A stretch of 64,000 nucleotides of DNA from Aphelocoma coerulescens (Eukaryota > Chordata > Aves > Passeriformes > Corvidae), in the NCBI RefSeq assembly GCF_041296385.1, contig NW_027183516.1:1-64000 (forward strand), written 5' to 3'. The notes beneath the pieces were generated by a model. The model was given only the letters and a program-made list of their open reading frames with translations. It searched no databases and was not told where the DNA came from. The translations under genes and the position numbers were made by a program. This document shows, one piece after another, positions 34,206 to 46,320 of the stretch (its first letter is position 1; each line of letters begins with the position of its first letter).

Positions 34206-36290
34206 GAGCCGCTCCGGGGGATTTGGGATTTCGGGATTTCGGGGTTCTGGAATTCCGTGTGTCGGGAGGGGAGGGTCCGTGGAGTGGGGTCGGAGCCGGG
34301 TGGGCTCTGGGATCATCCCAGTTTGATCCAGTCCGGGGGATTTGGGATTTCGGGGTTCTGGAATTCCGTGTGCCGGGAGGGGAGGGTCCGTGGAGTGGGA
34401 TCGGAGCCGGGTGGGATCGGGATGAGGCTCCGGGATCATCCCAAGGGTCGGTGCTGAGCCGGTCCGGGGGATTTGGGATTCGGGATGTGCCCCTGGATCG
34501 GCTCCAGAGGGGGATTTAGGGATCCTGGAATTCCGTGTGCCGGGAGGGGAGGGTCCGTGGAGTGGGATCGGAGCCGGGTGGGCTCTGGGATCATCCCAGT
34601 TTGATCCAGTCCGGGGGATTTGGGATTCGGGATGTGCCCCTGGATCGGCTCCAGAGGGGAATTTAGGGATCCTGGAATTCCGTGTGCCGGGAGGGGAGGG
34701 TCCGTGGAGTGGGGTGGGATCGGGATGAGGCTCCGGGATCATTCCAGGGGTCGGTGCTGATCCGGTCCGGGGGATTTCGGGATTCTGGAATTCCGTGTGC
34801 CGGGAGGGGAGGGTCCGTGGAGTGGGGTCGGAGCCGGGTGGGATCGGGATGGGGCTCCGGGATCATCCCGAGGGTCGGTGCTGATCCGGTCCGGGGGATT
34901 TGGGATTTGGGATGTGCCCCTGGATCAGCTCCAGAGGGGGATTTAGGGATCCTGGAATTCCGTGTGCCGGGAGGGGAGGGTCCGTGGAGTGGGGTGGGAT
35001 CGGGATGGGGCTCCGGGATCATTCCAGGGGTCGGTGCTGATCCGGTCCGGGGGATTTGGGATTCGGGATTTCGGGATTTCGGGGTTCTGGAATTCCGTGT
35101 GCCGGGAGGGAAGGGTCCGTGGAGTGGGATCGGAGCCGGGTGGGATCGGGACGGGGCTCCGGGATCATCCCGAGGGTCGGTGCTGATCCAGTTTGGGGGA
35201 TTTGGGATTTCGGGATTCTGGAATTCCGTGTGCCGGGAGGGGAGGGTCCGTGGAGTGGGGTCGGAGCCGGGTGGGCTCTGGGATCATCCCAGTTTGATCC
35301 AGTTTGGGGGATTTGGGATTCCAGGATGTGCCCCTGGATCGGCTCCAGAGGGGGATTTCGGGATTCTGGAATTCCGTGTGCCGGGAGGGGAGGGTCCGTG
35401 GAGTGGGATCGGGATGGGGCTCCGGGATCATCCCGAGGGTCGGTGCTGAGCCGGTCCGGGGGATTTGGGATTTGGGATGTGCCCCTGGATCGGCTCCAGA
35501 GGGGGATTTAGGGATCCTGGAATTCCCTGTGCCGGGAGGGGAGGGTCCGTTGAGTGGGGTGGGATCGGGATGAGGCTCCGGGATCATTCCAGGGGTCGGT
35601 GCTGAGCCGGTCCGGGGGATTTGGGATTTCGGGATTTCGGGGTTCTGGAATTCCGTGTGCCGGGAGGGGAGGGTTTGTGGAGTGGGATCGGAGCCGGGTG
35701 GGATCGGGATGGGGCTCCGGGATCATCCCGAGGGTCGGTGCTGATCCGGTCCGGGGGATTTGGGATTTGGGATGTGCCCCTGGATCGGCTCCAGAGGGGA
35801 ATTTAGGGATCCTGGAATTCCCTGTGCCGGGAGGGGAGGGTCCGTGGAGTGGGATCGGAGCCGGGTGGGCTCTGGGATCATCCCAGTTTGATCCAGTCCG
35901 GGGGATTTGGGATTCGGGATTTCGGGATTCTGGAATTCCCTGTGCCGGGAGGGAAGGGTCTGTGGAGTGGGATCGGGATGGGGCTCCGGGATCATCCCAG
36001 TTTGATCCAGTTTGGGGGATTCGGGATTTCGGGATGTGCCCCTGGAGTAGCCAGAGATGCTCTGGAATGAGATTTAGGGATTCTGGAATTCCTCGTGCTG
36101 GGAAAAAGCCCTTGGGAATGGGATCGGAGCCGGGTGGGGTCGGGGTGCGGCTCCGGGATCTTCCCAAGGGTCGGTGTTGTCCCACTCCGGGGGATTTGGG
36201 ATTCGGGATCTGCCCCTGGATCGGCTCCAGAGGGGGAATTTAGGGATCCTGGAATTCCCTGTGCTGGGGGAGAGGTGCCCATGGAGACAG
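34206..36290. repeat. Tandem array of about 110-170 bp units (TTCCGTGTGCCGGGAGGGGA)
   Basis: At least 13 units are marked by GGAATTCCGTGTGCCGGGAG near 34250, 34363, 34529, 34675, 34787, 34961, 35090, 35219, 35368, 35519, 35648, 35818 and 35933. They combine modules: GTGGAGTGGGATCGGAGCCG, CTCCGGGATCATCCC, GTCGGTGCTGATCCGGTCC and ATGTGCCCCTGGATCGGCTC. Module order is shuffled between units. Intron 2. Confidence 0.9.
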
Positions 36291-37290
36291 ATCCAGCTCC
36301 TGAGGGGGATTTAGGGATCCTGGAGGGGGATTTAGGGATCCTGGAAAGGGGATTTAGGAATTCTGGAGGGGGATTTAGGGATCCTGGAAAGGGAATTTAG
36401 GGATCCAGGAATTCCCTGTGCTCCAGGGAAGAGCTGAGAAACTCCTGCCCCCTGAACTTCCCTTGGATCGGGATATTCCCCTCGGGATTTACCCCGAGCT
36501 CAACTCCAGAGGGGGAATTTAGGGATTCTTGAAGGAGAATTTTGGAGGGAATTTCAGAATCCTGGAATTCCCTGTGCTCCAGGGAAGAGCTGGGAAACTC
36601 CTGCCCCCCCCCAAAATTCCCTTCCCCTGGATTTTCCCCTCTGGATTTACCGTGGGACCAACTCCAGAGGGGGAATTTATTGATTTTTGAAGGAGAATTT
36701 GGGATTTTTGAAGGAGAATTTTGAGATATTTAGAGGGAATTTAAGGATCCAGGAACTCCCTGTGCTCCAGGGAAGAGCTGAGAAACTCCTGCCCCCTGAA
36801 CTTCCCTTGGATCGGGATTTTCCCCTCGGGATTTACCGTGGGACCAACTCCGGAGGGGAAATTTAGGGATTTTTGAAGGGGAATTTGGGGATATTTAGAG
36901 AGAATTTCGGGATCCTGGAATTCCCTGTGCTCCAGGGAAGAGCTGGGAAACTCCTGCCCCCCTGAACTTCCCTTGGATCGGGATTTTCCCCTCGGGATTT
37001 ACCCCGAGCTCAACTCCAGAGGGGGAATTCAGGGAATTCTGGAGAGGGAATTTAAGGATCCTGGAATTTCCTGTGCCCGAGGGAAGAGCTGGGAAAAATC
37101 GGATCCTTCCCTGGGATCGGGATTTTCCCCTCGGGATTTACCGTGGGATCAGCTCTGTACGGGAAATTCAGGGAATTCTGGAGAGGGAATTTAAGGATCC
37201 TGGAATTTCCTGTGCCCGAGGGAAGAGCTGGGAAAAATCGGATCCTTCCCTGGGATCGGGATTTTCCCCTCGGGATTTCCCCTTGGAATA
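36291..37290. repeat. Degenerate tandem repeat, unit about 120-200 bp
   Basis: Repeated modules are GGGGGATTTAGGGATCCTGG, CTGTGCTCCAGGGAAGAGCT, GAACTTCCCTTGGATCGGGA and TCGGGATTTACC. Markers occur near 36416, 36570, 36760, 36928, 37070 and 37210. The last two units are nearly identical (37040-37160 against 37170-37290). Intron 2. Confidence 0.8.
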
Positions 37291-37720
37291 CCCGCGCAGG
37301 GCCCGCCCCGCCCCGCAGCCTTTTCTCCCCCCGGCTCCCTCGGGAGCAGCATTCCAGGCGGGAGCCGAGCGGGAACGGCTCCTCCCGGCCTTTCCCAGGC
37401 TTTTCCCACCCCTTTCTTGGGAAGGAAGGAATTTTTCACCCCCCCTCCTCCTCCCCTCTCGGGAGCTTTTGGGATGTTTGGGAAACGCGGAGCCGCTCCC
37501 AGGGCGCTTCCCGGGAATTCTTCCCGTTCCAATCCCCCAGCCCGGGGCGGGGGGGAATTTTTTTGTTTTTTGGGGTTTTTTGGGGTTTTTTTGGTTTTTT
37601 TTTTTTTCCCCGAGGTTTTTGCAGCTGCCGGAGTTTGGGAATCGCGTTCCCAGCTGCTCCAAAGGGGAACTTTGCCATCCCCCAAATTCCGCCGTTCCCA
37701 TGGAAGCGCGGCCCCAGGGG
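37291..37720. other. GC-rich single-copy segment in intron 2
   Basis: CpG-rich sequence with GC-box-like GGCCCGCCCCGCCCC (37300-37314) and a T-rich tract ending in an acceptor-like TTTTTGCAG at 37624. No clear donor follows and no recognisable peptide is read. A cryptic promoter or exon is possible but unsupported. Confidence 0.35.
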
Positions 37721-39690
37721 GGGGAGTTTGGGGTCGGGGAGTGGGGGGGGAGTTTGGGATTTGGGATTGGGGAGGGGGGAGTTTGGGATTTGGGATTGGG
37801 GAAAGGGGGAGTTTGGGATCGAGGGGATTTGGGATCGGGGAGAGGGGAAATTGGGATCGGGGAGAGGGGGGAGTTTGGGATTTGGGATTGGGGAAAGGAG
37901 GAATTTGGGGTCGAGGGGATTTGGGATCGGGGGGGGGAGTTTGGGATTTGGGATTGGGGAAAGGGGGAGTTTGGGGTCGAGGGGATTTGGGATTGAGGAG
38001 GGGGGAGTTTGGGATCGGGGAGAGGGGGGAGTTTGGGATTTGGGATTGGGAAAGGGGGAGTTTGGGGTCGAGGGGATTTGGGATCGGGGAGGGGGGAGTT
38101 TGGGATTTGGGATTGGGGAAAGGGGGAGTTTGGGATCGAGGGGATTTGGGATCGGGGGGGGCGGAGTTTGGGATTTGGGATTGGGGAAAGGGGGAGTTTG
38201 GGATTGAGGGGATTTGGGATCGGGGAGAGGGGAGTTTGGGATCGGGGAGAGGGGGGAGTTTGGGATTTGGGATTGGGAAAGGGGGAGTTTGGGGTCGAGG
38301 GGATTTGGGATCGAGGAGGGGGGAGTTTGGGATCGGGGAGAGGGGGGAGTTTGGGATTTGGGATTGGGGAAGGGGGGGAGTTTGGGATCGAGGAGATTTG
38401 GGATGGGGGGGGGAGTTTGGGATTTGGGATTGGGGAAAGGGGGAGTTTGGGATCGAGGGGATTTGGGATCAGGGAGGGGGAATTTGGGATCGGGGAGAGG
38501 GGGGAGTTTGGGATTTGGGATTGGGGAAGGGGGGGAGTTTGGGATCGAGGGGATTTGGGATCGGGGAGGGGGGGGAGTTTGGGATTTGGGATTGGGGAAA
38601 GGGGGAGTTTGGGATCGAGGGGATTTGGGATCGGGGGGGGCGGAGTTTGGGATTTGGGATCGGGGAAAGGAGGAATTTGGGGTCGAGGGGATTTGGGATC
38701 GGGGGGGGGGAGTTTGGGATTTGGGATCGGGGAAAGGAGGAATTTGGGGTCGAGGGGATTTGGGATCGGGGAGGGGGGGGGGAGTTTGGGATTTGGGATT
38801 GGGGAAAGGGGGAGTTTGGGATCGAGGGGATTTGGGATCGGGGAGAGGGGAGTTTGGGATCGGGGAGAGGGGGGAGTTTGGGATTTGGGATTGGGAAAGG
38901 GGGAGTTTGGGGTTGAGGGGATTTGGGATCGGGGAGAGGGGAAATTGGGATCGGGGAAGGGGGGGAGTTTGGGATTTGGGATCGGGGAGAGAAATTTGGG
39001 ATTGAGGGGGGGAATTTGGGATCGGGGAGGGGAGTTTGGGATCGGGGAGAGGGGGGGAGTTTGGGATTTGGGTTCGGGGGGGGGATTTGGGATTTGGGAT
39101 CGGGGGGGAATTTAGGATCAGGGAGGGGTGAGGAGGAATTTGGGATTGAGGGGGAATTTGGGATTGGGGGGGATTTGGGATCGGGGAGGGGTGAGGAGGA
39201 ATTTGGGATTGAGGGGGAATTTGGGATTGGGGGGATTTGGGATCGGGGAGGGGGGGAGTTTGGGATTGGGGGGAGGAATTTGGGGTCGGCGAGGGGAGTT
39301 TGGGGTCGGGGAGGGGGCATTTGGGATTTGGGATCGGGGGTGGAAAATTTGGGATTGAGGGGGGGAATTTGGGATCAGGACAATATGGGATGGGGAAGGA
39401 ATTTAGGTTCAGGGGCAGGGATTTGGGATCGAGGGGGGAATTTGGGATTGGGGGGGCGAATTTGGGATGGGGGAGAATTTGGGATCAGGGGAGAATTTGG
39501 GATTTGGGGTCGGGGGGGAATTTGGGATGGGGACAGGAATTTGGGATTGGGGGGGGAAATTTGGGATCGGGACAATTTGGGATGGGAGGAGAAATTTGGG
39601 ATGCTGGGGGGGGGGGTGGGGGGAATTTGGGATTTGGGATCGGGGGGGGGAATTTGGGATCGGGGGGGGCGGAATTTGGGATGAGCCGGG
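37721..39690. repeat. G/T-rich minisatellite, unit about 17-20 bp with about 60 bp higher order
   Basis: Modules GGGAGTTTGGGATTTGGGAT, TGGGGAAAGGGGGAGTTTGG and GATCGAGGGGATTTGGGATC repeat about 30 times, then loosen into GGGGGGAATTTGGGATCGGG units after 39000. Periodic G-runs give G-quadruplex potential on the sense strand. Intron 2. Confidence 0.9.
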
Positions 39691-41272
39691 AGCTGCTCCA
39701 GGGAATTCGGGGAGTGGGGAGGGGCCGGGCTGGGCCCGGGGTTGGGATCGGGATCAGGATCGGGATCGGGATCGGGATCGGGATCGGGATTGGGATCGGG
39801 ATCAGGATCGGTGCCCCGGGAGCTGGGAGTTGTCAGGGAAAGGAATTCAGGAGGGATCCAGGGGGATCTGAGGGGATCCAGGGGGGGATTCAAGGGGATC
39901 CAGGGGGGTCCAGGGGACTTGAGGGGGGATCCAGGGGGGATCCAGGAGAGTCCAGGGGGGATCCAGAGGGATTCGAGGGGATTCAAGGGGATCCAGAGGG
40001 GAGCCAGGGGGGATCCAGGGGGGAGCCAGGGGGGATCCAGGGGGATTCGAGGGGTTTGGATCCCTTGGGATCACCGGGATGGGGGATGGGAGCGGGAATG
40101 GGATTGGGAGTGGGAATGGGATCGGGAGTGGGAGCAAATCCCAGCCCCAGCCCCTTCCCAAATCCAGGATTGGGGTTTGGAATCGGGATTGGGATCGGGA
40201 ACGGGATCGGGAATGGGAGCGAATTCCTGTCCCAGCCCTTCCCAAATCTGGGATTGGGGTTTGGGATCGGGAGTGGGATCAGGAATGGGATCAGGAATGG
40301 GAGCGAATTCCTGTCCTAGCCCTTCCCAAATCCGGGATTGGGGTTTGGGATCGGGAGTGGGATCAGGAATGGGATCAGGAATGGAAGCGAATTCTGGCCC
40401 CGGCCCTTCCCAAATCTGGGATTGGGGTTTGGGATCGGGAACGGGATCGGGAATGGGAGCGAATTCCTGTCCCAGCCCTTCCCAAATCTGGGATTGGGGT
40501 TTGGGATCGGGAACGGGATCGGGAATGGGAGCGAATTCCTGTCCCAGCCCTTCCCAAATCCAGGCAGGGAGTTTGGGATCGGGAATGGGAACCAATCCCA
40601 GCCCCAACCCCTTCCCAAATCTGGGATTTGGGTTTGGGATCAGGAATGGGAGCGGGGATGGGATCGGGAACGGGATCGGGAACGGGATCGGGAGTGGGAG
40701 CGGGAATGGGAATGGGAGCAAATCCCAGCCCCAACCCCTTCCCAAATCTGGGAACGGGGTTTGGGATCGGGAACGGGATCGGGAGTGGGATCGGGAGTGG
40801 GATCAGGAATGGGATCGGGAGTGGGATCGGGAGTGGGATCGGGAGTGGGATCGGGAATGGGATCAGGAATGGGAGCGAATTCCGGCCCCGGCCCTTCCCA
40901 AATCTGGGATTGGGATCAGGAACGGGATCGGGAATGGGATCAGGAATGGGATCGGGAATGGGATCGGGAACGGGATCGGGAACGGGAACAAATCCCGGCC
41001 CCTTCCCAAATCCAGGGAGGGGGGTTGGGATCAGGAATGGGAGGGAATCCAGGTCCCAGTTTGGGCATTCCCATTCCCAGTCTGACCCTTCCCATTCCCA
41101 GTCTGCCCAGTCCCATTCCCAGTCTGACCAGTCCCGTTCCCAGTCTGACCCTGCCCGTTCCCAGTCTGACCCTGCCCATTCCCAGTCTGACCAGTCCCGT
41201 TCCCAGTCTGACCCTGCCCATTCCCAGTCTGCCCAGTCCCGTTCCCAGTCTGACCAGTCCGTGTCCCCCCAG
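39691..41272. repeat. Compound minisatellites upstream of the second coding exon
   Basis: Three sub-arrays are visible. 39735-39815 is (GGGATC)n. 39845-40050 is GGATCCAGGGG-type. 40080-41045 is GGGATCGGGAATGGGAGCG-type, with a recurring CCCAGCCCTTCCCAAATCTG module (seven or more times). A C/T-rich array of CCCAGTCTGACC units (41055-41265) ends in the acceptor GTGTCCCCCCAG at 41272. Intron 2. Confidence 0.88.
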
Positions 41273-41371
41273 GCCGCGGGGATTCCCCCCTGGAGCCGGA
41301 ATTCCGCTCGGCCGTGGTGGGAGCGGCCGCCCGGAGCCCGCCCAGCCCCCGCTCGTCCCCTCGGTCCCCCG
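41273..41371 (+). CDS. IKZF4: IKZF4 coding exon 2 (33 codons, linker before the zinc fingers)
   Basis: The exon is 99 bp, phase 1 on both sides, from the acceptor CCCCCCAG at 41272 to the donor GTGAGT at 41372. Joined to the start-codon exon it reads GRGDSPLEPEFRSAVVGAAA, followed by a Ser/Pro/Arg stretch. It completes an Ala codon with the next exon to give ANSIKVEM. Mammalian IKZF4 has a similar SGDSSLEKEF block and a Ser/Pro-rich tail at this place, from memory. The segment is low-complexity and probably disordered. Compared with mammals the tail looks enriched in Ala, Pro and Arg, which fits the high GC of the region. The three-way phase agreement is the strongest support. Confidence 0.88.
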
Positions 41372-42930
41372 GTGAGTATTCCCAGAATTCCCAGAATTCC
41401 CAAATTCCCGAAATCCCAAATTCCCGAAATCCCAAATTCCCAAATTCCCGAAATCCCAGAATTCCCAGAGTTCCCAAATTCCCAGAATTCCCCAATTCCC
41501 AAATGCCCAGAATTCCCAAATTCCCGAAATCCCAGAATTCCCAAATTCCCAGAATTCCCAAAATTCCCAGAATTCCCAAATTCCCGAAATCCCAAATTCC
41601 CGAAATCCCAGAATTCCCAGAATTCCCCAATTCCCAGAATTCCCAAATTCCCAAAATCCCAAATTCCCGAAATCCCAGAATTCCCAAATTCCACAATTCC
41701 CAAATGCCCAGAATTCCCAGAGTTCCCAAATTCCCAAATGCCCAGAGTTCCCAAATTCCCAAAATTCCCAAATTCCCAGAATTCCCGGAGTTCCCAGAAT
41801 TCCCCAGAATATTCCCGAAATTCCCAAAATAATCCCAGAATATCCCCAAAATTCCCAGAATTTTCCCGAAATTCCCAGAACATTCCCAGAAGTCACAGAA
41901 CATTCCCTGAATATTCCCTGAATTCCCAAAATTCCCAGAAAATTCCCAGAATTCCCAGAATATTCCCAAAATTCCCAGCATTCTCAGGATCTTCCCAAAA
42001 TTCCCAGCATTCCCAGAACATTCCCAGAATTCTCAGAAAATTCCCAGAATATTCCCAAAATTCCTGGAATTCCCAAAATTCCCAGAACATTCCCAAAAAT
42101 TGCCAGAATATTCCCAGAATTCACAGAACATTCCCAGAATATTCCCTGAATTCCCCAAATTCCCAGAAAATTCCCAGAATTCTCAGAATTTTCCTGAAAT
42201 TCCCAGAATGTTCCCAGAATTCCCAGAATTCACCGAATATTCCTGAAATTCCCAGAAAATTCCCAGAATTCCCATAATATTCCCAGAATTCCCAGAAATC
42301 CCAGATTATTCCCCAAATTCCTAAATATTCCCAGAATTCCCAGAATATTCCCAGAATTCCCAGCATTCCCAGAATATGCCCAGAATATTCCCAGAATTCC
42401 CGAAATTCCCAGAATATTCCCAAAATTCCCAGCATTCTCAGGATCTTCCCAAAATTCCCAGCATTCCAAGAATATTCCCAGAATTCCCAGAATTTTCCCA
42501 AAAATTCCCAGAACATTCCCAGAATTCCCAGAATTCCTGAAATTCCCAAAAGTCCCAGAATTCCCAAAAATTCCCAGAACATTCCCAGTATTCCCAGAAG
42601 TCCCAGAATATTCCCAGAATTCCCAGAATTCCCAGAATTCCCAAAATATTCCCCAAATTCCCAGAACCCGGAATTCCCAGAATATTCCCAAAAATTCCCC
42701 AATTCCGAGAATTCCCAAAATTCCCAGAACATTCCCAAAATTCCCAGAATATTCCCAAAATGCCCAGAATATTCCCAAAAATTCCCAAAATATTCCCAGA
42801 ATTCCCAGAACATTCCCCAAAAAATTCCCAAAAAATTCCCAAACTATTCCCAAAATTCCCAGAACGTTCCCAGTATTCCCAGAAATCCCAGAATATTCCT
42901 GAATTTCCCTCCGAATTCCCTCAGCTCCCT
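41372..42930. repeat. Minisatellite, unit about 9-14 bp (AATTCCCAGAATTCCCA)
   Basis: About 120 units of AATTCCCAG, AATTCCCAAA, AATTCCCGAA and AATATTCCCAG start just after the exon 2 donor. Higher-order copies exist; for example CAGCATTCTCAGGATCTTCC appears at 41966 and 42430. The reverse complement is a dense tandem of TGGGAATT motifs. Intron 3. Confidence 0.9.
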
Positions 42931-44145
42931 CATTCCTGACCCCACATTCCCACTGGAAAACACCCGGGAGCTCCGGAATTTCGGCATTCCAGAGGTGCCA
43001 GTGCCGGGAATCCGATGGAATGTGGGAAAATCCGATGGAATCTGGGAATTCCCTGAGGGAATGTGGGAAAACACCGGGAATTTCCTGGGAATTTCCCGGG
43101 AATTTGCTCCGAATTCCCTCCGATCCCTCATTCCTGATCTCGTTTTTGTCTTGGAAAACACCGGGGAGCTCCGGAATTTCGGCATTCCAGAGGGTGCCAG
43201 TGCCGGGAATCCGAGGGAATGTGGGAAAATCCGAGGGAATGTGGGAAAACACCGGGAATTCTCTGGAAATTCCCTCCGAATTCGCTCCGAATTCCCTCAG
43301 CTCCCTCATTCCTGACCCCCCCATTCCCACTGGGAGCTCCTCAGGGATGCGGAATTTCGGCATTCCAGAGGTGCCAGTGCCGGGAATCGGAGGGAATGTG
43401 GGAAAATCCGATGGAATCTGGGAATTCCCTGAGGGAATCTGGGAAAACACCGGGAATTCTCTGGAAATTCCCTCCGAATTCCCTCAGCTCCCTCATTCCT
43501 GACCCCACATTCCCACTGGGAGCTCCTCAGGGATGCGGAATTTTGGCATTCCAGAGGGTGACAGTGCTGGGAATCCGATGGAATGTGGGAAAATCCGATG
43601 GAATCTGGGAAAACACCGGGAATTTCCTGGGAATTCCCTGGGAATTCGCTCCAAATTCCCTCAGCTCCCTCATTCCTGACCCCACATTCCCACTGGAAAA
43701 CACCTGGGAGCTCCGGAATTTCGGCATTCCAGAGGTGCCAGTGCCGGGAATCCGAGGGAATGTGGGAAAATCCGATGGAATCTGGGAATTCCCTGAGGGA
43801 ATGTGGGAAAACACCGGGAATTTCCTGGGAATTTCCCGGGAATTTGCTCCGAATTCCCTCCGCTCCCTCATTCCTGACCCCACATTCCCATTGGAAAACA
43901 CCGGGGAGCTCCGGAATTTCGGCATTCCAGAGGTGCCACTGCTGGGAATCCGATGGAATGTGGGAAAATCCGAGGGAATGTGGGAAAATCCAATGGAATC
44001 TGGGAATTCCCTGAGGGAATCTGGGAATTTCCCCAGAATTCCCTGGGAATTCCCTCCGAATTCCCTCAGCTCCCTCATTCCTGACCCCCCCCCATTCCCT
44101 CCGGGAAGGAATCTCGGCATTCCAGAGGGGGAGGCGGCCTCACCT
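42931..44145. repeat. Seven tandem units of about 180-200 bp (TTTCGGCATTCCAGAGGTGC)
   Basis: Unit markers GGAATTTCGGCATTCCAGAG lie near 42977, 43173, 43352, 43540, 43717, 43916 and 44111 (spacing 177-199 bp). Each unit also has CTCAGCTCCCTCATTCCTGA, CATTCCCACTGGAAAACACC and ATGGAATGTGGGAAAATCCG. The module set is constant, unlike the shuffled array at 34.2-36.3 kb. Intron 3; no exon. Confidence 0.9.
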
Positions 44146-44310
44146 CCTCTTGGAATCCGCTGGAATGTGGGATAATCCCTCTGGAATGTGGGATAATCCC
44201 TCTGGAATGTGGCAGGATCCCTCTGGAATGTGGCAGGATCCCTCTGGAATGTGGGACAATCCCTCTGGAATGTGGGACGATCCCTCTGGAATGCGGCAGG
44301 ATCCCGCCTT
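44146..44310. repeat. Short 19-20 bp tandem repeat (TCCCTCTGGAATGTGGGATA)
   Basis: Seven to eight units of ATCCCTCTGGAATGTGG followed by GATA, CAGG, GACA or GACG. Confidence 0.9.
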
Positions 44311-44480
44311 TCCCCCCCCTTTCCCAGCTGCTCTGATCCCTCCCGAGAATTCCCGGGAATTCCGGCTCCGGCCGAGATTCCAGAGGGAGGAGAAAATTTG
44401 GGAAAAACCCGAACCCGTTCCCTGAGGGAATGAGGGAGAGAGGAGGGGGAAAATCCCGAGAAAAGGAGGGAGCGGAGCCG
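44311..44480. other. Short single-copy intron 3 segment
   Basis: Non-repetitive sequence between two arrays, with a purine-rich end (GAGGGAGAGAGGAGGGGGAA). Nothing recognised. Confidence 0.4.
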
Positions 44481-45730
44481 GGAATTCCGCTGGAATTTCC
44501 CTGGGAATGCCTCTGGAATTTCCCCGGGAATTCCGCTGGAATTGCCCCGGGAATGCCTCTGGAATTGCCCCGGGAATTCTGCTGGAATTTCCCTGGGAAT
44601 GCTGCTGGAATTGCCCTGGGAATGCCTCTGGAATTTCCCCGGGAATTCTGCTGGAATTGCCCTGGGAATGCCTCTGGAATTGCCCCGGGAATTCCGCTGG
44701 AATTGCCCCGGGAATGCCTCTGGAATTGCCCCGGGAATGCTGCTGGAATTGCCCCGGGAATTCCGCTGGAATTGCCCTGGGAATGCCTCTGGAATTGCCC
44801 CGGGAATTCTGCTGGAATTGCCCTGGGAATGCCTCTGGAATTGCCCCGGGAATTCTGCTGGAATTGCCCCGGGAATGCCTCTGGAATTTCCCCGGGAATT
44901 CTGCTGGAATTGCCCCAGGAATGCCTCTGGAATTGCCCCAGGAATGCCTCTGGAATTGCCCTGGGAATTCTGCTGGAATTGCCCCAGGAATGCCTCTGGA
45001 ATTGCCCTGGGAATGCCTCTGGAATTGCCCCGGGAATTCTGCTGGAATTGCCCCGGGAATTCTGCTGGAATTGCCCCGGGAATTCTGCTGGAATTGCCCC
45101 GGGAATGCCTCTGGAATTTCCCCGGGAATTCCGCTGGAATTGCCCCAGGAATGCCTCTGGAATTGCCCTGGGAATTCTGCTGGAATTGCCCCAGGAATGC
45201 CTCTGGAATTGCCCTGGGAATGCCTCTGGAATTGCCCCGGGAATTCTGCTGGAATTTCCCTGGGAATTCTGCTGGAATTGCCCCGGGAATGCCTCTGGAA
45301 TTGCCCCGGGAATTCCGCTGGAATTGCCCCAGGAATGCCTCTGGAATTGCCCTGAGAATTCTGCTGGAATTGCCCCGGGAATGCCTCTGGAATTGCCCCG
45401 GGAATTCTGCTGGAATTTCCCTGGGAATGCTGCTGGAATTGCCCTGGGAATGCCTCTGGAATTTCCCCGGGAATTCTGCTGGAATTGCCCTGGGAATTCC
45501 GCTGGAATTGCCCCAGGAATGCCTCTGGAATTGCCCTGGGAATTCTGCTGGAATTGCCCCAGGAATGCCTCTGGAATTGCCCTGGGAATGCCTCTGGAAT
45601 TGCCCCGGGAATTCTGCTGGAATTGCCCTGGGAATTCTGCTGGAATTGCCCCGGGAATTCCGCTGGAATTGCCCCGGGAATGCCTCTGGAATTGCCCCGG
45701 GAATTCCGCTGGAATTGCCCCGGGAGCGCT
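44481..45730. repeat. Minisatellite, unit 20 bp (GGAATTGCCCCGGGAATGCC)
   Basis: About 62 units of TGGAATTGCCCCGGGAAT alternate between TCTGC, TCCGC and GCCTC junctions. Combinations of variants repeat, giving higher-order blocks; for example CCTGGGAATGCTGCTGGAAT occurs near 44602 and 45420. Nearly homogeneous units suggest recent expansion or strong homogenisation. Intron 3. Confidence 0.93.
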
Positions 45731-46320
45731 CAGGGGTGGGGGGGGAGGAGCCCGGAGCAGAATTCCAGGGATTTGTGGGGGGTGGGAAAAGCCGCGGGAG
45801 GAGGAATCGATTCCCTGAATCCCGGCCCTGAATCCCTAAATTCCCCGAATTCCTGAATTCCTGAATCCTTCCCTGAATCCTGAATTCCCTAAATCCCTGA
45901 ATTCCTGAATTCCTGAATCCTTCCCTGAATCCTGAATTCCCTAAATCCCTGAATTCCCTGAATTCCCTGAATCCTTCCTTGAATCCTTCCCTGAATCCCG
46001 AATCCTTCAATCCTGAATTCCCTGAATTCCCTGAATCCCAAATCCCTGAATTCCTTGAATTCCCTGAATCCTTCCCTGAATTCCCTGAATCCTTCCCTGA
46101 ATCCTGAATTCCCTGAATCCTTCCTTGAATCCTTCCCTGAATCCCTGAATCCTGAATTCCCTGAATTCCCTGAATCCTGAATTCCCTGAATTCCCTGAAT
46201 CCCGAATCCCTGAATTCCCTGAATCCTTCCCTGAATCCCTGAATCCCAAATCCCTGATTCCTGAATCCCTGAATTCCCTGAATCCTTCCCTGATTCCCAA
46301 TTTCCCTTCCCTGATTCCCG
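45731..46320. repeat. Minisatellite, unit about 9-20 bp (CCCTGAATTCCCTGAATCC)
   Basis: A short single-copy lead (45731-45820) is followed by about 45 units of CTGAATTCC, CTGAATCCTTCC and CTAAATCC. Intron 3; no gene. Confidence 0.88.

Noticed and set aside
37560..37720. Exon starting at the acceptor-like TTTTTGCAG at 37624
   Set aside because: No donor at a sensible distance and the reading frame passes straight into minisatellite. No recognisable peptide.
41273..41290. GRGDSP integrin-binding-like motif at the IKZF4 exon junction
   Set aside because: Ikaros proteins are nuclear. The motif arises from a GSGDSS-like ancestral block by few substitutions and is almost certainly coincidental.
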